64,000 nt of DNA, from the NCBI RefSeq assembly GCF_900113805.1, contig NZ_FOQT01000003.1, positions 359,927 through 423,926 of the forward strand, written 5' to 3'. This document shows positions 36,099 through 45,068 of this stretch, one piece after another. The translations under genes and the position numbers were made by a program. Every line of letters starts with the position of its first letter. The first letter of the stretch is position 1. The notes under the pieces were generated by a model, which saw only the letters and a program-made list of their open reading frames with translations, searched no databases and had not been told where the DNA came from. The stretch is from Halpernia frigidisoli. Lineage in GTDB: Bacteria > Bacteroidota > Bacteroidia > Flavobacteriales > Weeksellaceae.

Positions 36099-36650
36099 AT
36101 GGAAAATTTAGATATAGAAAAGTTAAGCCGGAAAATGCCTTATAAATTACCGGAAAATACTTTTGAAACAGTTCAAAAAAATGTATTAGAAAAAACTTTA
36201 GTTAAAAAAGAGGCGCCGATTTTCAATTTAAAATGGTTTTATGCGGCCGCAGCGGTTATCTTACTAATAGTTGGTTTTAATTTTTTCATAAATTCAAATA
36301 ATAATGTTGATTCAGATAATGGATCTCAATTGGCAAAAAGCACAGTTGTTGATCAAAATAGCAGGAATTTGACAGCTGCAAGTGAAAATCAATCTTTAGT
36401 GCAAAATATGGCATCTGATACAAATCAAAGCGTTGAAACCAGCGACGATTTAACTTCGAGAAAGATTTCGCATCTAAATGTAAAGGCGGAATCACAAAAT
36501 GTGGCGACTGCTACGATAGTTAAACAAAATAAAAATTCGATACCTACAGAAGATAAAGTTGATGATGTTTTAGATGAATTTTCGTCTTCCGAGATTGCTT
36601 CTTTAAGTAATAATACTGAGCAGGACGTTTATTTAGACCTTTATAATTAA
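36099..36650 (+). CDS. Single-pass membrane protein, probable anti-sigma factor
   Basis: A 183-residue protein with a ~45-residue cytosolic N terminus (LSRKMPYKLPENTFETV), one transmembrane helix (FYAAAAVILLIVGFNFF) and a Ser/Asn/Gln-rich C-terminal region outside the membrane. No named domain is recognisable. Its place 4 bases after an ECF sigma gene and its topology match anti-sigma factors; this rests on context. A Spy-like gene follows 10 bases later. Confidence 0.6.
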   Translation: MENLDIEKLSRKMPYKLPENTFETVQKNVLEKTLVKKEAPIFNLKWFYAAAAVILLIVGFNFFINSNNNVDSDNGSQLAKSTVVDQNSRNLTAASENQSLVQNMASDTNQSVETSDDLTSRKISHLNVKAESQNVATATIVKQNKNSIPTEDKVDDVLDEFSSSEIASLSNNTEQDVYLDLYN

Positions 36651-36660
36651 TAGTTTAAAA

Positions 36661-37146
36661 ATGAAATTAAAAATAATATTTGCGGGGTTTTTCTTTTTGT
36701 TTGCATGTAAATTTTCTGAGGCGCAACGCACTTCTTTATTGAAAATGGGTTTGCAGGAAAGGCGTACAGAGATTAATAAAATGTCTCAAAAAGAAAAATC
36801 AGATGCTTTAAAACAATTTAAAGAAGACTTGGTATTGTCAGAATTACAAATCCCGGATGATCAGAAAGATAACTTTGTAACAGTTTATAATGATTATCAG
36901 GCAAAACAAAAGTTGATAAAAAACAAATTCAAAGCTCAAAGAGATTTTAATTCTATGACAGAGGATGAGGCCAGCTCAGAACTGGACAATAGCTTTGAAG
37001 TTGGGCAACAACTTTTAGATTTAAGAAAAGAATATGCGGAAAAATTCAGTAAGATCATTAAACCTCAAAAAGTGCTTCAGCTTTTCCAGACTGAAGGAAT
37101 GATGCGAAGTAAAATGATGAATCACCAGTTACCGCGACAAAAATAA
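36661..37146 (+). CDS. Exported Spy/CpxP-like helical protein
   Basis: A 161-residue protein with a signal peptide ending near SEAQRT, then a highly charged, mostly helical body (Lys/Glu/Gln-rich, few hydrophobics) with repeated LRKEY/AEKFSKII-type helices. The composition and spacing resemble the periplasmic chaperones Spy and CpxP, which often accompany stress sigma factors. It is last in the sigma/anti-sigma operon and is followed by a strong terminator. Confidence 0.55.
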   Translation: MKLKIIFAGFFFLFACKFSEAQRTSLLKMGLQERRTEINKMSQKEKSDALKQFKEDLVLSELQIPDDQKDNFVTVYNDYQAKQKLIKNKFKAQRDFNSMTEDEASSELDNSFEVGQQLLDLRKEYAEKFSKIIKPQKVLQLFQTEGMMRSKMMNHQLPRQK

Positions 37147-37196
37147 TCTGCACTGGCAGGTTGTGTTCCATAATAGTTTATTTTTTTAATGTTGGG

Positions 37197-37237
37197 ATGA
37201 GTTCTACAAGAAATTTGTAGAACTCATTCTTTTTTTG
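37197..37237 (+). terminator. Intrinsic terminator after the sigma-factor operon
   Basis: Perfect 13-bp stem ATGAGTTCTACAA/TTGTAGAACTCAT with a 5-base loop, followed by a T-run. Confidence 0.9.
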
Positions 37238-37347
37238 TGGCTAAAACTCCTTTATATTAATTTATATTCATTTAAAGTAAATTATATTTATTTAATATCT
37301 CATAATTAATGATTTATTATGGTTATTTTAGCAAAAATTAAAATTAT

Positions 37348-37917
37348 ATGAAAAAAACAATTTTATTGGTTGTTCTGGGTTTTATGGCAAATGGTCTAAA
37401 GGCGCAGGATCAATTTCTCGGTCAGGTCAACTTTGTACCTTATGATTTTGCTCCAAAAGGATGGGCAGAATGTAATGGGCAATTAATGTCCATTAACCAA
37501 AACCAAGCTTTATTTTCTTTGCTGGGAACTACTTACGGTGGCAATGGTGTACAAACTTTTGCCTTGCCGGATATGAGAGGGCGCACCATAATAGATGATG
37601 GGACAGGTATTTCAACTTACACAGAAGGTCAAACCGGTGGAAGCGAGTCTGTTACCCTAAACGTCACTCAGATACCGACACATTCTCATACGGTAAATGC
37701 AGTAACTGACGTGGGAAATAGTGAGGTTGCAACCGGAAATTTACCGGCAAATACGGTAAGCCCGGATACAGAATATTCTACTTCTGCGGCAAATACCACG
37801 ATGAAATCTACGATGCTTAGTGAAACGGGAGGAAATCAACCTCATGAAAACAGGCCGCCATTTATAGTTTTAAAATGCATTATTGCAATAACCGGCTATT
37901 ATCCATCCAGACCATAG
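37348..37917 (+). CDS. Exported phage-tail-collar domain protein 1
   Basis: A 189-residue protein with a signal peptide (NGLKAQ) and a tail-collar domain of the microcystin-dependent protein (MdpB) type: FLGQVNFVPYDFAPKGWAEC, then FSLLGTTYGGNG, FALPDMRGRT, THSHTV and a conserved end (PHENRPPFIVLKCIIA). Such proteins occur outside phages, and no other phage genes are nearby. It is the first of three collar paralogs, alternating with T9SS-sorted proteins. The signal peptide differs from those of collars 2 and 3. Confidence 0.85.
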   Translation: MKKTILLVVLGFMANGLKAQDQFLGQVNFVPYDFAPKGWAECNGQLMSINQNQALFSLLGTTYGGNGVQTFALPDMRGRTIIDDGTGISTYTEGQTGGSESVTLNVTQIPTHSHTVNAVTDVGNSEVATGNLPANTVSPDTEYSTSAANTTMKSTMLSETGGNQPHENRPPFIVLKCIIAITGYYPSRP

Positions 37918-37920
37918 ACT

Positions 37921-38610
37921 ATGAAAAAAATAATTACACTTTCATTGTTTGCTTTGGGAAGCATTTTCTCAGCACAATCAATAAGTTTTAAAGGTTGCGT
38001 GCCTTTATTCGAAAATCAGGATTACGCCTTGATCAAAACAGGAACTGACGCAACAAGCAGAAATATTTACGCAACAACGCCAATTACCGGCGATCAACCC
38101 TGTGGCGGTTTGGGAACCTGCGAATTTAAGATCCAGTGGAACAATACCAATACAAGATGGGAATTTTTAGCAGATTCCGGAAACGGTGATTTTGTTAATC
38201 CTTATTTAATTTATTACACGACGAAACAGAATACAACGGCAGGCAATCCGCCAAACGCAGCGATAGGTGGCTGGACGGAAAACACGGCTGTGACGAACGG
38301 TGATTGCGGTGGAAATTTAACAGAATCCAATTCAACATTTACCGGTGATGTGAGAACTATTTCTTTGGCACTGAATGAATTTGATGATAAAAGGATCAGT
38401 ATCTATCCAAATCCTGCGACAGAGTTCATCAACATCACGGGTTTATCCAAAGTAAAATCGATCAGAGTTATTTCTTTGGAAGGAAAATTAATTTCAGATT
38501 CTAAGAACACTTCTACAGTTAATGTTTCAAAATTAGTTGTGGGTGTTTATTTCCTTGAGATCGAAACGGAAAACACAGTTATAAAAAGAGTAAAATTTAT
38601 TAAAAAATAG
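37921..38610 (+). CDS. T9SS-sorted secreted protein 1 (unknown function)
   Basis: A 229-residue protein with a signal peptide (GSIFSAQ), a ~125-residue Cys- and Trp-containing central domain (DQPCGGLGTCEFKIQW) that I do not recognise, and a C-terminal type IX secretion sorting domain (ISIYPNPATEF ... GVYFLEIETE ... KRVKFIKK). It would be exported by T9SS to the cell surface or medium. A near-identical copy is at 39230-39919. It starts 3 bases after collar 1. Confidence 0.85.
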   Translation: MKKIITLSLFALGSIFSAQSISFKGCVPLFENQDYALIKTGTDATSRNIYATTPITGDQPCGGLGTCEFKIQWNNTNTRWEFLADSGNGDFVNPYLIYYTTKQNTTAGNPPNAAIGGWTENTAVTNGDCGGNLTESNSTFTGDVRTISLALNEFDDKRISIYPNPATEFINITGLSKVKSIRVISLEGKLISDSKNTSTVNVSKLVVGVYFLEIETENTVIKRVKFIKK

Positions 38611-38704
38611 ATTTAAAAAACGATTAAAATTTTAAAATAACATGAAAAAATTAATACTATTTTTAGTCCTTGCACTGAGCTTATCAAACTTAAAAGCACA
38701 GGCT
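37921..38704 (+). repeat. Tandem duplication, unit 1
   Basis: From the T9SS-protein ATG through the intergenic spacer and the signal peptide of the next collar gene, this stretch is almost identical to 39230-40013; the offset is 1309 bases. The two T9SS proteins differ at about four residues. Similarity also continues upstream into the conserved 3' end of the collar genes. Confidence 0.85.
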
Positions 38705-39226
38705 TACGAACAAATGTTGGGACAAATAATTTACGTTCCCTATAATTTTGCTCCCCAAGGTTGGTTAGATTGCAATGGACAGATATTACAAATTTCGGAA
38801 TACGATGCTTTGTTTAGCTTGATAGGAACGACTTACGGCGGTGATGGGCAGATTACTTTTGCATTACCTGATACAAGAGGTCGTGTAATGATACACAATG
38901 GACAAAGTCAATCAACTGGAACGATTTATTCCTTGGGGCAAAAAGGCGGTAGCGAAAGCGTTACTCTTGCAGGAACTCAAATGCCTGCGCATACTCATGT
39001 TGTAGCCGCAGTAACAGCCACAGGAAACAGCGCAGCAGCTACCGGAAATTTGCCTGCTAACACAAAGACATTAGACCAGGAATATTCCGATACGGTTGCA
39101 AATACCACGATGAAATCTACGATGCTTAGTGAAACGGGTGGAAATCAACCTCACGAAAACCGTCCACCTTTTATGGCTCTAAAATGTATTATTGCTACAC
39201 AGGGTATTTATCCATCCAGACCGTAG
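38642..39226 (+). CDS. Exported phage-tail-collar domain protein 2
   Basis: A 194-residue paralog of collar 1 with signal peptide SNLKAQA. It keeps QIIYVPYNFAPQGWLDCNGQ, FSLIGTTYGGDG, FALPDTRGRV and the conserved end PHENRPPFMALKCIIA. The middle region (residues ~90-140) is the most divergent among the three collars, while both ends are conserved. It lies 31 bases after T9SS protein 1 and 3 bases before T9SS protein 2. Confidence 0.85.
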   Translation: MKKLILFLVLALSLSNLKAQAYEQMLGQIIYVPYNFAPQGWLDCNGQILQISEYDALFSLIGTTYGGDGQITFALPDTRGRVMIHNGQSQSTGTIYSLGQKGGSESVTLAGTQMPAHTHVVAAVTATGNSAAATGNLPANTKTLDQEYSDTVANTTMKSTMLSETGGNQPHENRPPFMALKCIIATQGIYPSRP

Positions 39227-39229
39227 ATC

Positions 39230-39919
39230 ATGAAAAAAATAATTACACTTTCATTGTTTGCTTTGGGAAGCATTTTCTCAGCACAATCAATAAGTTTTAA
39301 AGGTTGCGTGCCTTTATTCGAAAATCAGGATTATGCCTTGATCAAAACAGGAACTGACGCAACAAGCAGAAATATTTACGCAACAACGCCAATTACCGGC
39401 GATCAACCCTGTGGCGGTTTGGGAACCTGCGAATTTAAGATCCAGTGGAACAATACCAATACAAGATGGGAATTTTTAGCAGATTCCGGAAACGGCGATT
39501 TCGTTAATCCTTATTTAATTTATTACACGACGAAACAGAATACAACGGCAGGCAATCCCCCAAACGCTGCCATCGGTGGCTGGACGGAAAACACGGCTGT
39601 GACGAACGGTGATTGCGGTGGAAATTTAACAGAATCCAACTCAACATTTACCGGTGATGTGAGAACTATTTCTTTGGCACTGAATGAATTTGATGATAAA
39701 AGGATCAGTATTTATCCAAATCCTGCGACAGAGATTATCAACATCACAGGTCTATCCAATGTAAAGTCGATCAAAGTTATTTCTTTGGAAGGAAAATTAA
39801 TTTCAGATTCTAAGAACACGTCCACAGTTAATGTTTCAAAATTAGTTGCAGGTGTTTATTTCCTTGAGATCGAAACGGAAAATACAGTTATAAAAAGAGT
39901 AAAATTTATTAAAAAATAG
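39230..39919 (+). CDS. T9SS-sorted secreted protein 2 (duplicate of protein 1)
   Basis: A 229-residue protein differing from T9SS protein 1 at about four positions, all in the C-terminal sorting domain (for example ATEII for ATEFI and KLVAGVYF for KLVVGVYF). The signal peptide and central domain are identical. The near-identity points to a recent duplication or gene conversion. Confidence 0.85.
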   Translation: MKKIITLSLFALGSIFSAQSISFKGCVPLFENQDYALIKTGTDATSRNIYATTPITGDQPCGGLGTCEFKIQWNNTNTRWEFLADSGNGDFVNPYLIYYTTKQNTTAGNPPNAAIGGWTENTAVTNGDCGGNLTESNSTFTGDVRTISLALNEFDDKRISIYPNPATEIINITGLSNVKSIKVISLEGKLISDSKNTSTVNVSKLVAGVYFLEIETENTVIKRVKFIKK

Positions 39920-40013
39920 ATTTAAAAAACGATTAAAATTTTAAAATAACATGAAAAAATTAATACTATTTTTAGTCCTTGCGCTGAGCTTATCAAACTT
40001 AAAAGCACAGGCT
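39230..40013 (+). repeat. Tandem duplication, unit 2
   Basis: Second copy of the unit at 37921-38704. Identity runs through the T9SS gene, the spacer and the first ~20 codons of collar 3, then stops abruptly after the signal peptide. Confidence 0.85.
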
Positions 40014-40532
40014 TCTGACCCATATCTGGGACAAATTCAATACGTTGCGTTTACATTCGCGCCAAATGGTTGGCTGGATTGTAATGGTCAATTATTACCA
40101 ATATCACAATACAGTGCATTGTTTTCGTTATTAGGAACACAATATGGCGGAGATGGCAGAACTAACTTTGCTTTACCCAATATGCAGGGTCGTGTTTTAG
40201 TTAATAGTGGGCAGGGTCCAGGATTGTCAAATTATACACAAGGACAGCCAGGTGGCATTGAGGCAGAAACATTAACTGTCAACGAAATGCCAAGCCATAC
40301 ACATATCGTGAATGCGGTAACAGTTGAGGGTAATAAAGCTGAAGCTACAGGAAACTTACCGGCAAATACAAAAAAATTAGACAAGGAGTATTCCACTGTG
40401 GCAGCAAATACTACTATGAAATCTACAATGATTGGTAATACAGGTTCAAGCCAATCGCATGAAAACCGACCGCCTTATCTTGCTCTAAAATGTATAATTT
40501 CTACAACAGGCGTTTTTCCGCAAAGACCGTAA
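39951..40532 (+). CDS. Exported phage-tail-collar domain protein 3
   Basis: A 193-residue collar paralog with the same signal peptide as collar 2 (SNLKAQA), then a divergent body (QIQYVAFTFAPNGWLDC, FSLLGTQYGGDG, FALPNMQGRV) and the conserved end SHENRPPYLALKCIIS. No third T9SS gene follows; the block ends with a terminator hairpin. Confidence 0.85.
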   Translation: MKKLILFLVLALSLSNLKAQASDPYLGQIQYVAFTFAPNGWLDCNGQLLPISQYSALFSLLGTQYGGDGRTNFALPNMQGRVLVNSGQGPGLSNYTQGQPGGIEAETLTVNEMPSHTHIVNAVTVEGNKAEATGNLPANTKKLDKEYSTVAANTTMKSTMIGNTGSSQSHENRPPYLALKCIISTTGVFPQRP

Positions 40533-40646
40533 TTAATTATTTTTAAACTTAAATTATTAATAATTGTCAATTATCTATTTTTAAATAAATTATATTATTT
40601 TAATCACAAAAAAGATAAAATTTACATGATTTTAACATAAGTGTGA

Positions 40647-40693
40647 AGACATCTAATCTAGATTTAAATGAGTCTAATTAGGTGTCTTTTTTA
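40647..40693 (+). terminator. Intrinsic terminator after collar 3
   Basis: 11-bp stem AGACATCTAAT/ATTAGGTGTCT (one G-U) around a ~19-base loop, followed by TTTTTT. The rest of the gap 40533-40929 holds a promoter for the next gene and otherwise nothing recognised. Confidence 0.7.
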
Positions 40694-40872
40694 TATAACA
40701 GTTATAGAAGAAATAAATAAACGTTAATAAATCTTAAAATTTCGCTTTACCACTTTTACGCAAACACTGCGGTGTGGATCATTTTCTTAGAATATAACCT
40801 TAAAAAACGTTAAAGTATGTTAAAATAAAGAGGATGCAAAACTATTGTACTTATTACTTTTTAGTCTTTCGG

Positions 40873-40880
40873 TACTTTTG
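40873..40880 (+). promoter_or_regulatory. -7 element upstream of the NlpC/P60 gene
   Basis: TACTTTTG matches TAnnTTTG. It is 49 bases upstream of the ATG at 40930. A TTG lies ~25 bases further up, slightly longer than the usual spacing. Confidence 0.5.
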
Positions 40881-40929
40881 TCTCGCATTAAAATAAATAA
40901 TTACCCAGAGAGATAATTAATCAGTTTAT

Positions 40930-41622
40930 ATGAAGAAAAGAATTTTGTTTTATTTGGCGACTGCCTTCGCTACTTTTTCGTTACAATCATGTGTATCTAA
41001 CTACGTAGCTTCAGCTCCAAATTTATATTCAGCTCAGTACAAATCAAGTGCCAAACTTGCCTCAATAGATTCAAAAAAATTAGAAAACGATAAAAAAGAA
41101 CTTTTAAGCAGTTTTAAAGAAAACCCAGCTTTGATGGTTGCAAACGTCAATTCTGCTCTTAAAAATGAGCAAATTGCAAAAGCAATCAGACATTCAAAAA
41201 CAATAGACGGCATTTTAAGCGTTGCAGAATCATATATTGGTACGCCTTACAGATTTGGAGGTATGACAAGAAATGGTATTGACTGTTCAGCTTTCGTTCT
41301 TTCAGTTTTTGGCGCAGCAGTAGGTATGAATTTACCAAGAGTTGCAGCATCTCAGGCCACAGAAGGCGAAGCGGTATCGAAAGAAGATCTTCAGAAAGGT
41401 GATCTTGTTTTTTTCTCACACGGAGGCGGTAGAATTTCCCACGTTGGTATAGTAGAAGAAGTAACTGCTGAAGGTGAAGTAAAATTTATTCATGCGGCAA
41501 CGTCGCGCGGAGTAATGATCTCTTCCTTATTTAATGATAATTACTGGACGCCAAAATTTATGTTTGCTAAAAGAATTATCAACAGTACATTTGGTGATTC
41601 TACAAACGTAGCGCAGAATTAG
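40930..41622 (+). CDS. NlpC/P60 (C40) cell-wall peptidase lipoprotein
   Basis: A 230-residue lipoprotein (lipobox LQSCVS) with a C-terminal NlpC/P60 domain: catalytic Cys in NGIDCSAFVLSVF, catalytic His in ISHVGIVEE and the third polar residue in FIHAATSRGV. Such enzymes cleave D-gamma-glutamyl-meso-diaminopimelate bonds in peptidoglycan. The ~75-residue N-terminal stretch before the domain is a Lys/Ser-rich linker. It is monocistronic, with its own -7 element and a downstream hairpin. Confidence 0.92.
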   Translation: MKKRILFYLATAFATFSLQSCVSNYVASAPNLYSAQYKSSAKLASIDSKKLENDKKELLSSFKENPALMVANVNSALKNEQIAKAIRHSKTIDGILSVAESYIGTPYRFGGMTRNGIDCSAFVLSVFGAAVGMNLPRVAASQATEGEAVSKEDLQKGDLVFFSHGGGRISHVGIVEEVTAEGEVKFIHAATSRGVMISSLFNDNYWTPKFMFAKRIINSTFGDSTNVAQN

Positions 41623-41652
41623 AACATACTAATTATTAATTGATACAAAAGA

Positions 41653-41677
41653 AGCTGCCATTTGGTAGCTTTTTTTT
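41653..41677 (+). terminator. Intrinsic terminator after the NlpC/P60 gene
   Basis: 8-bp stem AGCTGCCA/TGGTAGCT (one G-T pair) with a 2-base minimum loop and seven T residues. Confidence 0.8.
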
Positions 41678-41843
41678 ATGCCTTAAATTTATGCTTAAAA
41701 GGACTTATACTTTAAGCAGAATTTTAAGATTTTGATCTTCTGTCTTAAATATTTTAGTTGAATTATATATTTAACAGAGTTTATTTTTAAAATTAAATTA
41801 AAAAATTTCGGTGTAACAAGCCTTTATTTTAAACACAAAAAAT

Positions 41844-41863
41844 AGCGCTAAAAAGCGCTTTTA
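41844..41863. terminator. Terminator after the APC permease gene
   Basis: Stem AGCGCT/AGCGCT (self-complementary arms) with a 4-base A loop. On the minus strand it is followed by ATTTTTT, suiting the permease gene that ends at 41872. Confidence 0.65.
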
Positions 41864-41871
41864 ATTTAATT

Positions 41872-43608
41872 CTAAAGTATTAATCTTATTCCACCCAGTT
41901 CTTCAACACGATAGCTGAATTTTTCTCCTGGTGAAGAGATAAACATAAAGTTTTTCGGAATATTCCATTCTAGACTTAATTTTTCTACCATATCAGGATC
42001 AAAATTTCCTTCCAGCACTATAAATTCCATATCCATATCTGGATAAGCACGATCGAGCGTATCGAAATCTGACATAAACTGATCCGTGGGTTTTTGGTGG
42101 TTCTTCATAATAGTGACGATTTTCACCTTATTTGTTACTTCATTCTGGCTAATGTAGATCATCACCTTATTTAGCGTGGCAATATCGTCGCCTTTAGAAA
42201 AGAAAACAAAATCCTGATTTCTTAAACTATGCATTGATTTGTGCAGAATTTTTCTCGAAATAATGCCTACTTTCCTGAAATTTTTCGTGATCGATTTCAA
42301 TGTTTTTACCATTATAAGCATAATATCATTTCGGGATAACATCGCTGATATGATCAACATCGCAGGTATAAAATATTGCAAAAAAGTGACAAGGTAAGCT
42401 GGGTTTGCCTTTATGTTGCCATAGAGCGCAATTATCACCCCAAACAATGCCAGTACAACAAAAGCCGTAGGCGCAGTTTCTGGTCTTGGTAAACGTGCAC
42501 GTCTTATTTTTAAAAGGAGATTTCCGATCGCAAAAAACGCCATCACCGTTAAAAATGAGATCGTGTAAACAGCCGCCAAAGGTAAAATTGCACCTTTTGT
42601 TACAACTAAAATAGACACGCAAAGCACGAAAAACATGGTTAGGATTCTGTAAGTACTTCCTCTTTTATTTTCTTTAAGAAAAAACTGAGGTAAAATTCGG
42701 TCTAATGTCATTCTCTTAATTAAACCGTTTACGCCTACAAATGATGTTAAAACAGCACCGCTCAAAACCGTTACTGCATTAATGGAAATGATCAATGCGA
42801 GCCATTTCCCGCCGGTTAAAGTTCCCATAAAGCTGAGGAAGAAATCTACTTTAGAGTCTACGGCGCTCATTGGCATGATACAGATTGCTAAAAAAGCAAT
42901 AAGCGGATTTAAAACTGAAACAGCGATCCACATATTTCTTAAAGTTTTAGGAAAAACGCCGTGTTTCTGTTCCTCCACAAAATTTGCAGAACTTTCAAAA
43001 CCAGAAATCCCCAGCATTGCTGCGGCAAAACCAAAAAAGAGCGCCGTCGCAATACTTCCACCTTTCACAGGAAGCGAAAAATTATCATATAAAATAGAAA
43101 AACCATTATTTGCTATAAAAATGCCGCAAAAAACAATCAGTAAAAGCATTACGCCCAGGTGAAAGAAAAATATGATCAAAGCAACAATAGAACTCTCAGT
43201 TATTCCCAAAATTGTAAGCCCTAAAAAAAATAGCAAAAGCCCGAATGTAGCGTAAGAGATATTAATTGCGGGAATAATTTCGTGCAAATAATGCATGGCG
43301 GTACTTGCAGAGATCACCGCCGTCGCCATATAAGACAATATTGTGAGACACGCCGCCAAAGCCGCATTACTTTTGGTAGAGCTGTTTAAAAGCACATTGT
43401 ATGCGCCACCATTTAAAGGCAAAGAACCAACAACTTCGCCATAAATTTTCCGGAATAGAAATAAAATTGCCGCTACAAATAATAAAGCCAACCAGGCATA
43501 TTGCCCTGCAGCAACGATAGTAAGAGCAGAAACGTAAAGACAGGATGAGGTGATATCATTCCCACAAATAGCTGTGGCAGACCATTCTCCCAATTTTTTT
43601 TGGTGCAT
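41872..43608 (-). CDS. APC-family amino acid permease
   Basis: A 578-residue inner-membrane protein with about 12 hydrophobic helices in the first ~430 residues and a ~140-residue soluble C-terminal domain. The first helix region carries GNDITSSCLYVSALT, and LGISGFESSANFVEEQ corresponds to the conserved GFE segment of the APC superfamily. The C-terminal domain (VKIVTIMKNHQKPTDQFM) resembles regulatory extensions of some APC carriers. The transported substrate is not predictable. It is flanked upstream by a dispersed repeat. Confidence 0.85.
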   Translation of the reverse strand: MHQKKLGEWSATAICGNDITSSCLYVSALTIVAAGQYAWLALLFVAAILFLFRKIYGEVVGSLPLNGGAYNVLLNSSTKSNAALAACLTILSYMATAVISASTAMHYLHEIIPAINISYATFGLLLFFLGLTILGITESSIVALIIFFFHLGVMLLLIVFCGIFIANNGFSILYDNFSLPVKGGSIATALFFGFAAAMLGISGFESSANFVEEQKHGVFPKTLRNMWIAVSVLNPLIAFLAICIMPMSAVDSKVDFFLSFMGTLTGGKWLALIISINAVTVLSGAVLTSFVGVNGLIKRMTLDRILPQFFLKENKRGSTYRILTMFFVLCVSILVVTKGAILPLAAVYTISFLTVMAFFAIGNLLLKIRRARLPRPETAPTAFVVLALFGVIIALYGNIKANPAYLVTFLQYFIPAMLIISAMLSRNDIMLIMVKTLKSITKNFRKVGIISRKILHKSMHSLRNQDFVFFSKGDDIATLNKVMIYISQNEVTNKVKIVTIMKNHQKPTDQFMSDFDTLDRAYPDMDMEFIVLEGNFDPDMVEKLSLEWNIPKNFMFISSPGEKFSYRVEELGGIRLIL

Positions 43609-43725
43609 TTTCTTATGTTAGGTAACAAAAATAGAAAAACTAAAATAAAAATATTGTGAAATAAAATTTTCTTTTAGAGCAATCCGTCATTTTTTTAAAA
43701 TTGTATTGGCGGCAAAAAAAATGTC

Positions 43726-43816
43726 GGCCGGGCTATCCGCTGTATCTTTTTTTGCAGAAAATAAGTTTTAAAATAGAAAAATTTAAACAAAAAAAGGATG
43801 CCGCTTCTATCCCTAT
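43726..43816. repeat. Dispersed intergenic repeat, copy 2
   Basis: Left arm CCGGGCTATCCGCTGTATC and right arm AAAAAGGATGCCGCTTCTAT around a T-rich then A-rich centre. It is related to copies at 1817-1892 and 54465-54541 and lies directly downstream of rodA, in the 233-bp gap before the permease gene. Confidence 0.6.
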
Positions 43817-43841
43817 TGCAAACGATCGCGATTCCGAAGAT

Positions 43842-45068
43842 TTAAACCAAACTGTTTTTATCTGCGTAGTTTAATTTAAAAAAGATAAAAGTCATTATAG
43901 AAAATGCAAGCAAAGAACTACCACCATAACTGAAAAAGGGCAGAGGAATACCAACTGTCGGGAATAGTCCCAAAACCATCCCGAGGTTAATGGCAAAGTG
44001 CATTAACAAAATTGAGGCAAAACAATACCCGAAAACACGGTTAAAAGTAGATTTCTGACGTTCCGCTAAATAATATATTCTTCCTATAAAAAGACAATAG
44101 ACGAGAACGAGCATCATGCTGCCAAAAAACCCCCATTCTTCACCAACTGTGCAGAAAATATAATCCGTACTTTGTTCTGGTACAAATTTACCCTGAGTAA
44201 CGGAGCCTTCGCGATAACCTTTCCCGAAAAATCCACCGGATCCAATTGCTGTTTTTGAGTAAAGTAAATTATAACCAGACGTATCGCGAAAAGCTTTTTC
44301 ACCTTTGTAAAGAACCTCAATTCTTTCTCTTTGGTGTTTTGGCATTTTCTCCAGAATTTTTGGTGCGCCGTAAGATAATCCACACATTGCAATAATCCCA
44401 ATGGCGATTGATAAGATACTGATCACATTCCAGTGAATTCGTCGGCTGTTTAAAAATAAAACAGCAGCGCTGATGACTAAAATTGGAATAATAACGTAAA
44501 TGGGATCTATTCCTAAAGAGAGTAAAAATATTAAAGCAATAATGAAAAGCACACCGAAAAACCAGCCGCTTAAACCTTCTCGATAAAGTGCAATTACGAA
44601 AGCTAAAAACACCAAAAGTGAACCTACATCCGGAATTGCCAATACTAAAACGGCCGGAACACCGATTATAAGCAAAGCAGTTCGAAGAGATTTGGTTTTT
44701 TTTATATTAAAATCTGGTCCGGAAACAAAATTCGCCAACATTAAAGTGATTGCCAGTTTTACAAATTCTACCGGCTGCAAGCTGATCGGTCCAAACTTGT
44801 ACCAGTTTTTTTGACCTAAAACTTCACTTCCGAAGGGAAAAAGACCAACTAATAACAGAACTCCTAAAACATAAAAAAGGGCCGATAAGTTTTCGAAAAA
44901 CTTGGCGCGCATTATAAAAATTATGATGCCAACAAAAAGTGAGATCCCAAACCACATTAGCTGTTTCTGTCCGCTGTTTGGTTCTACACTGTATATATTT
45001 GCGATCGCAAAAAGACAAAGCAATATATAAAGTCCCAATCCTAATTTATCTATACCGGCTGTTTTCAC
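43842..45068 (-). CDS. rodA: Rod-shape peptidoglycan glycosyltransferase RodA
   Basis: RodA is a SEDS-family glycosyltransferase that polymerises lipid II for the lateral wall together with PBP2. The 408-residue protein has about ten helices, the segment GQKNWYKFGPISLQPVEFVKLA, and C-terminal FPTVGIPLPFFSYGGSSLLA, the SEDS signature. It is the last gene of the mreB-mreC-mreD-mrdA-rodA operon and overlaps mrdA by 4 bases. Confidence 0.95.
   Translation of the reverse strand: MKTAGIDKLGLGLYILLCLFAIANIYSVEPNSGQKQLMWFGISLFVGIIIFIMRAKFFENLSALFYVLGVLLLVGLFPFGSEVLGQKNWYKFGPISLQPVEFVKLAITLMLANFVSGPDFNIKKTKSLRTALLIIGVPAVLVLAIPDVGSLLVFLAFVIALYREGLSGWFFGVLFIIALIFLLSLGIDPIYVIIPILVISAAVLFLNSRRIHWNVISILSIAIGIIAMCGLSYGAPKILEKMPKHQRERIEVLYKGEKAFRDTSGYNLLYSKTAIGSGGFFGKGYREGSVTQGKFVPEQSTDYIFCTVGEEWGFFGSMMLVLVYCLFIGRIYYLAERQKSTFNRVFGYCFASILLMHFAINLGMVLGLFPTVGIPLPFFSYGGSSLLAFSIMTFIFFKLNYADKNSLV

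Noticed and set aside
37348..40532. Prophage remnant because of tail-collar domains
   Set aside because: All three collar proteins have signal peptides and alternate with T9SS-sorted proteins. No integrase, terminase, capsid or lysis genes are present.
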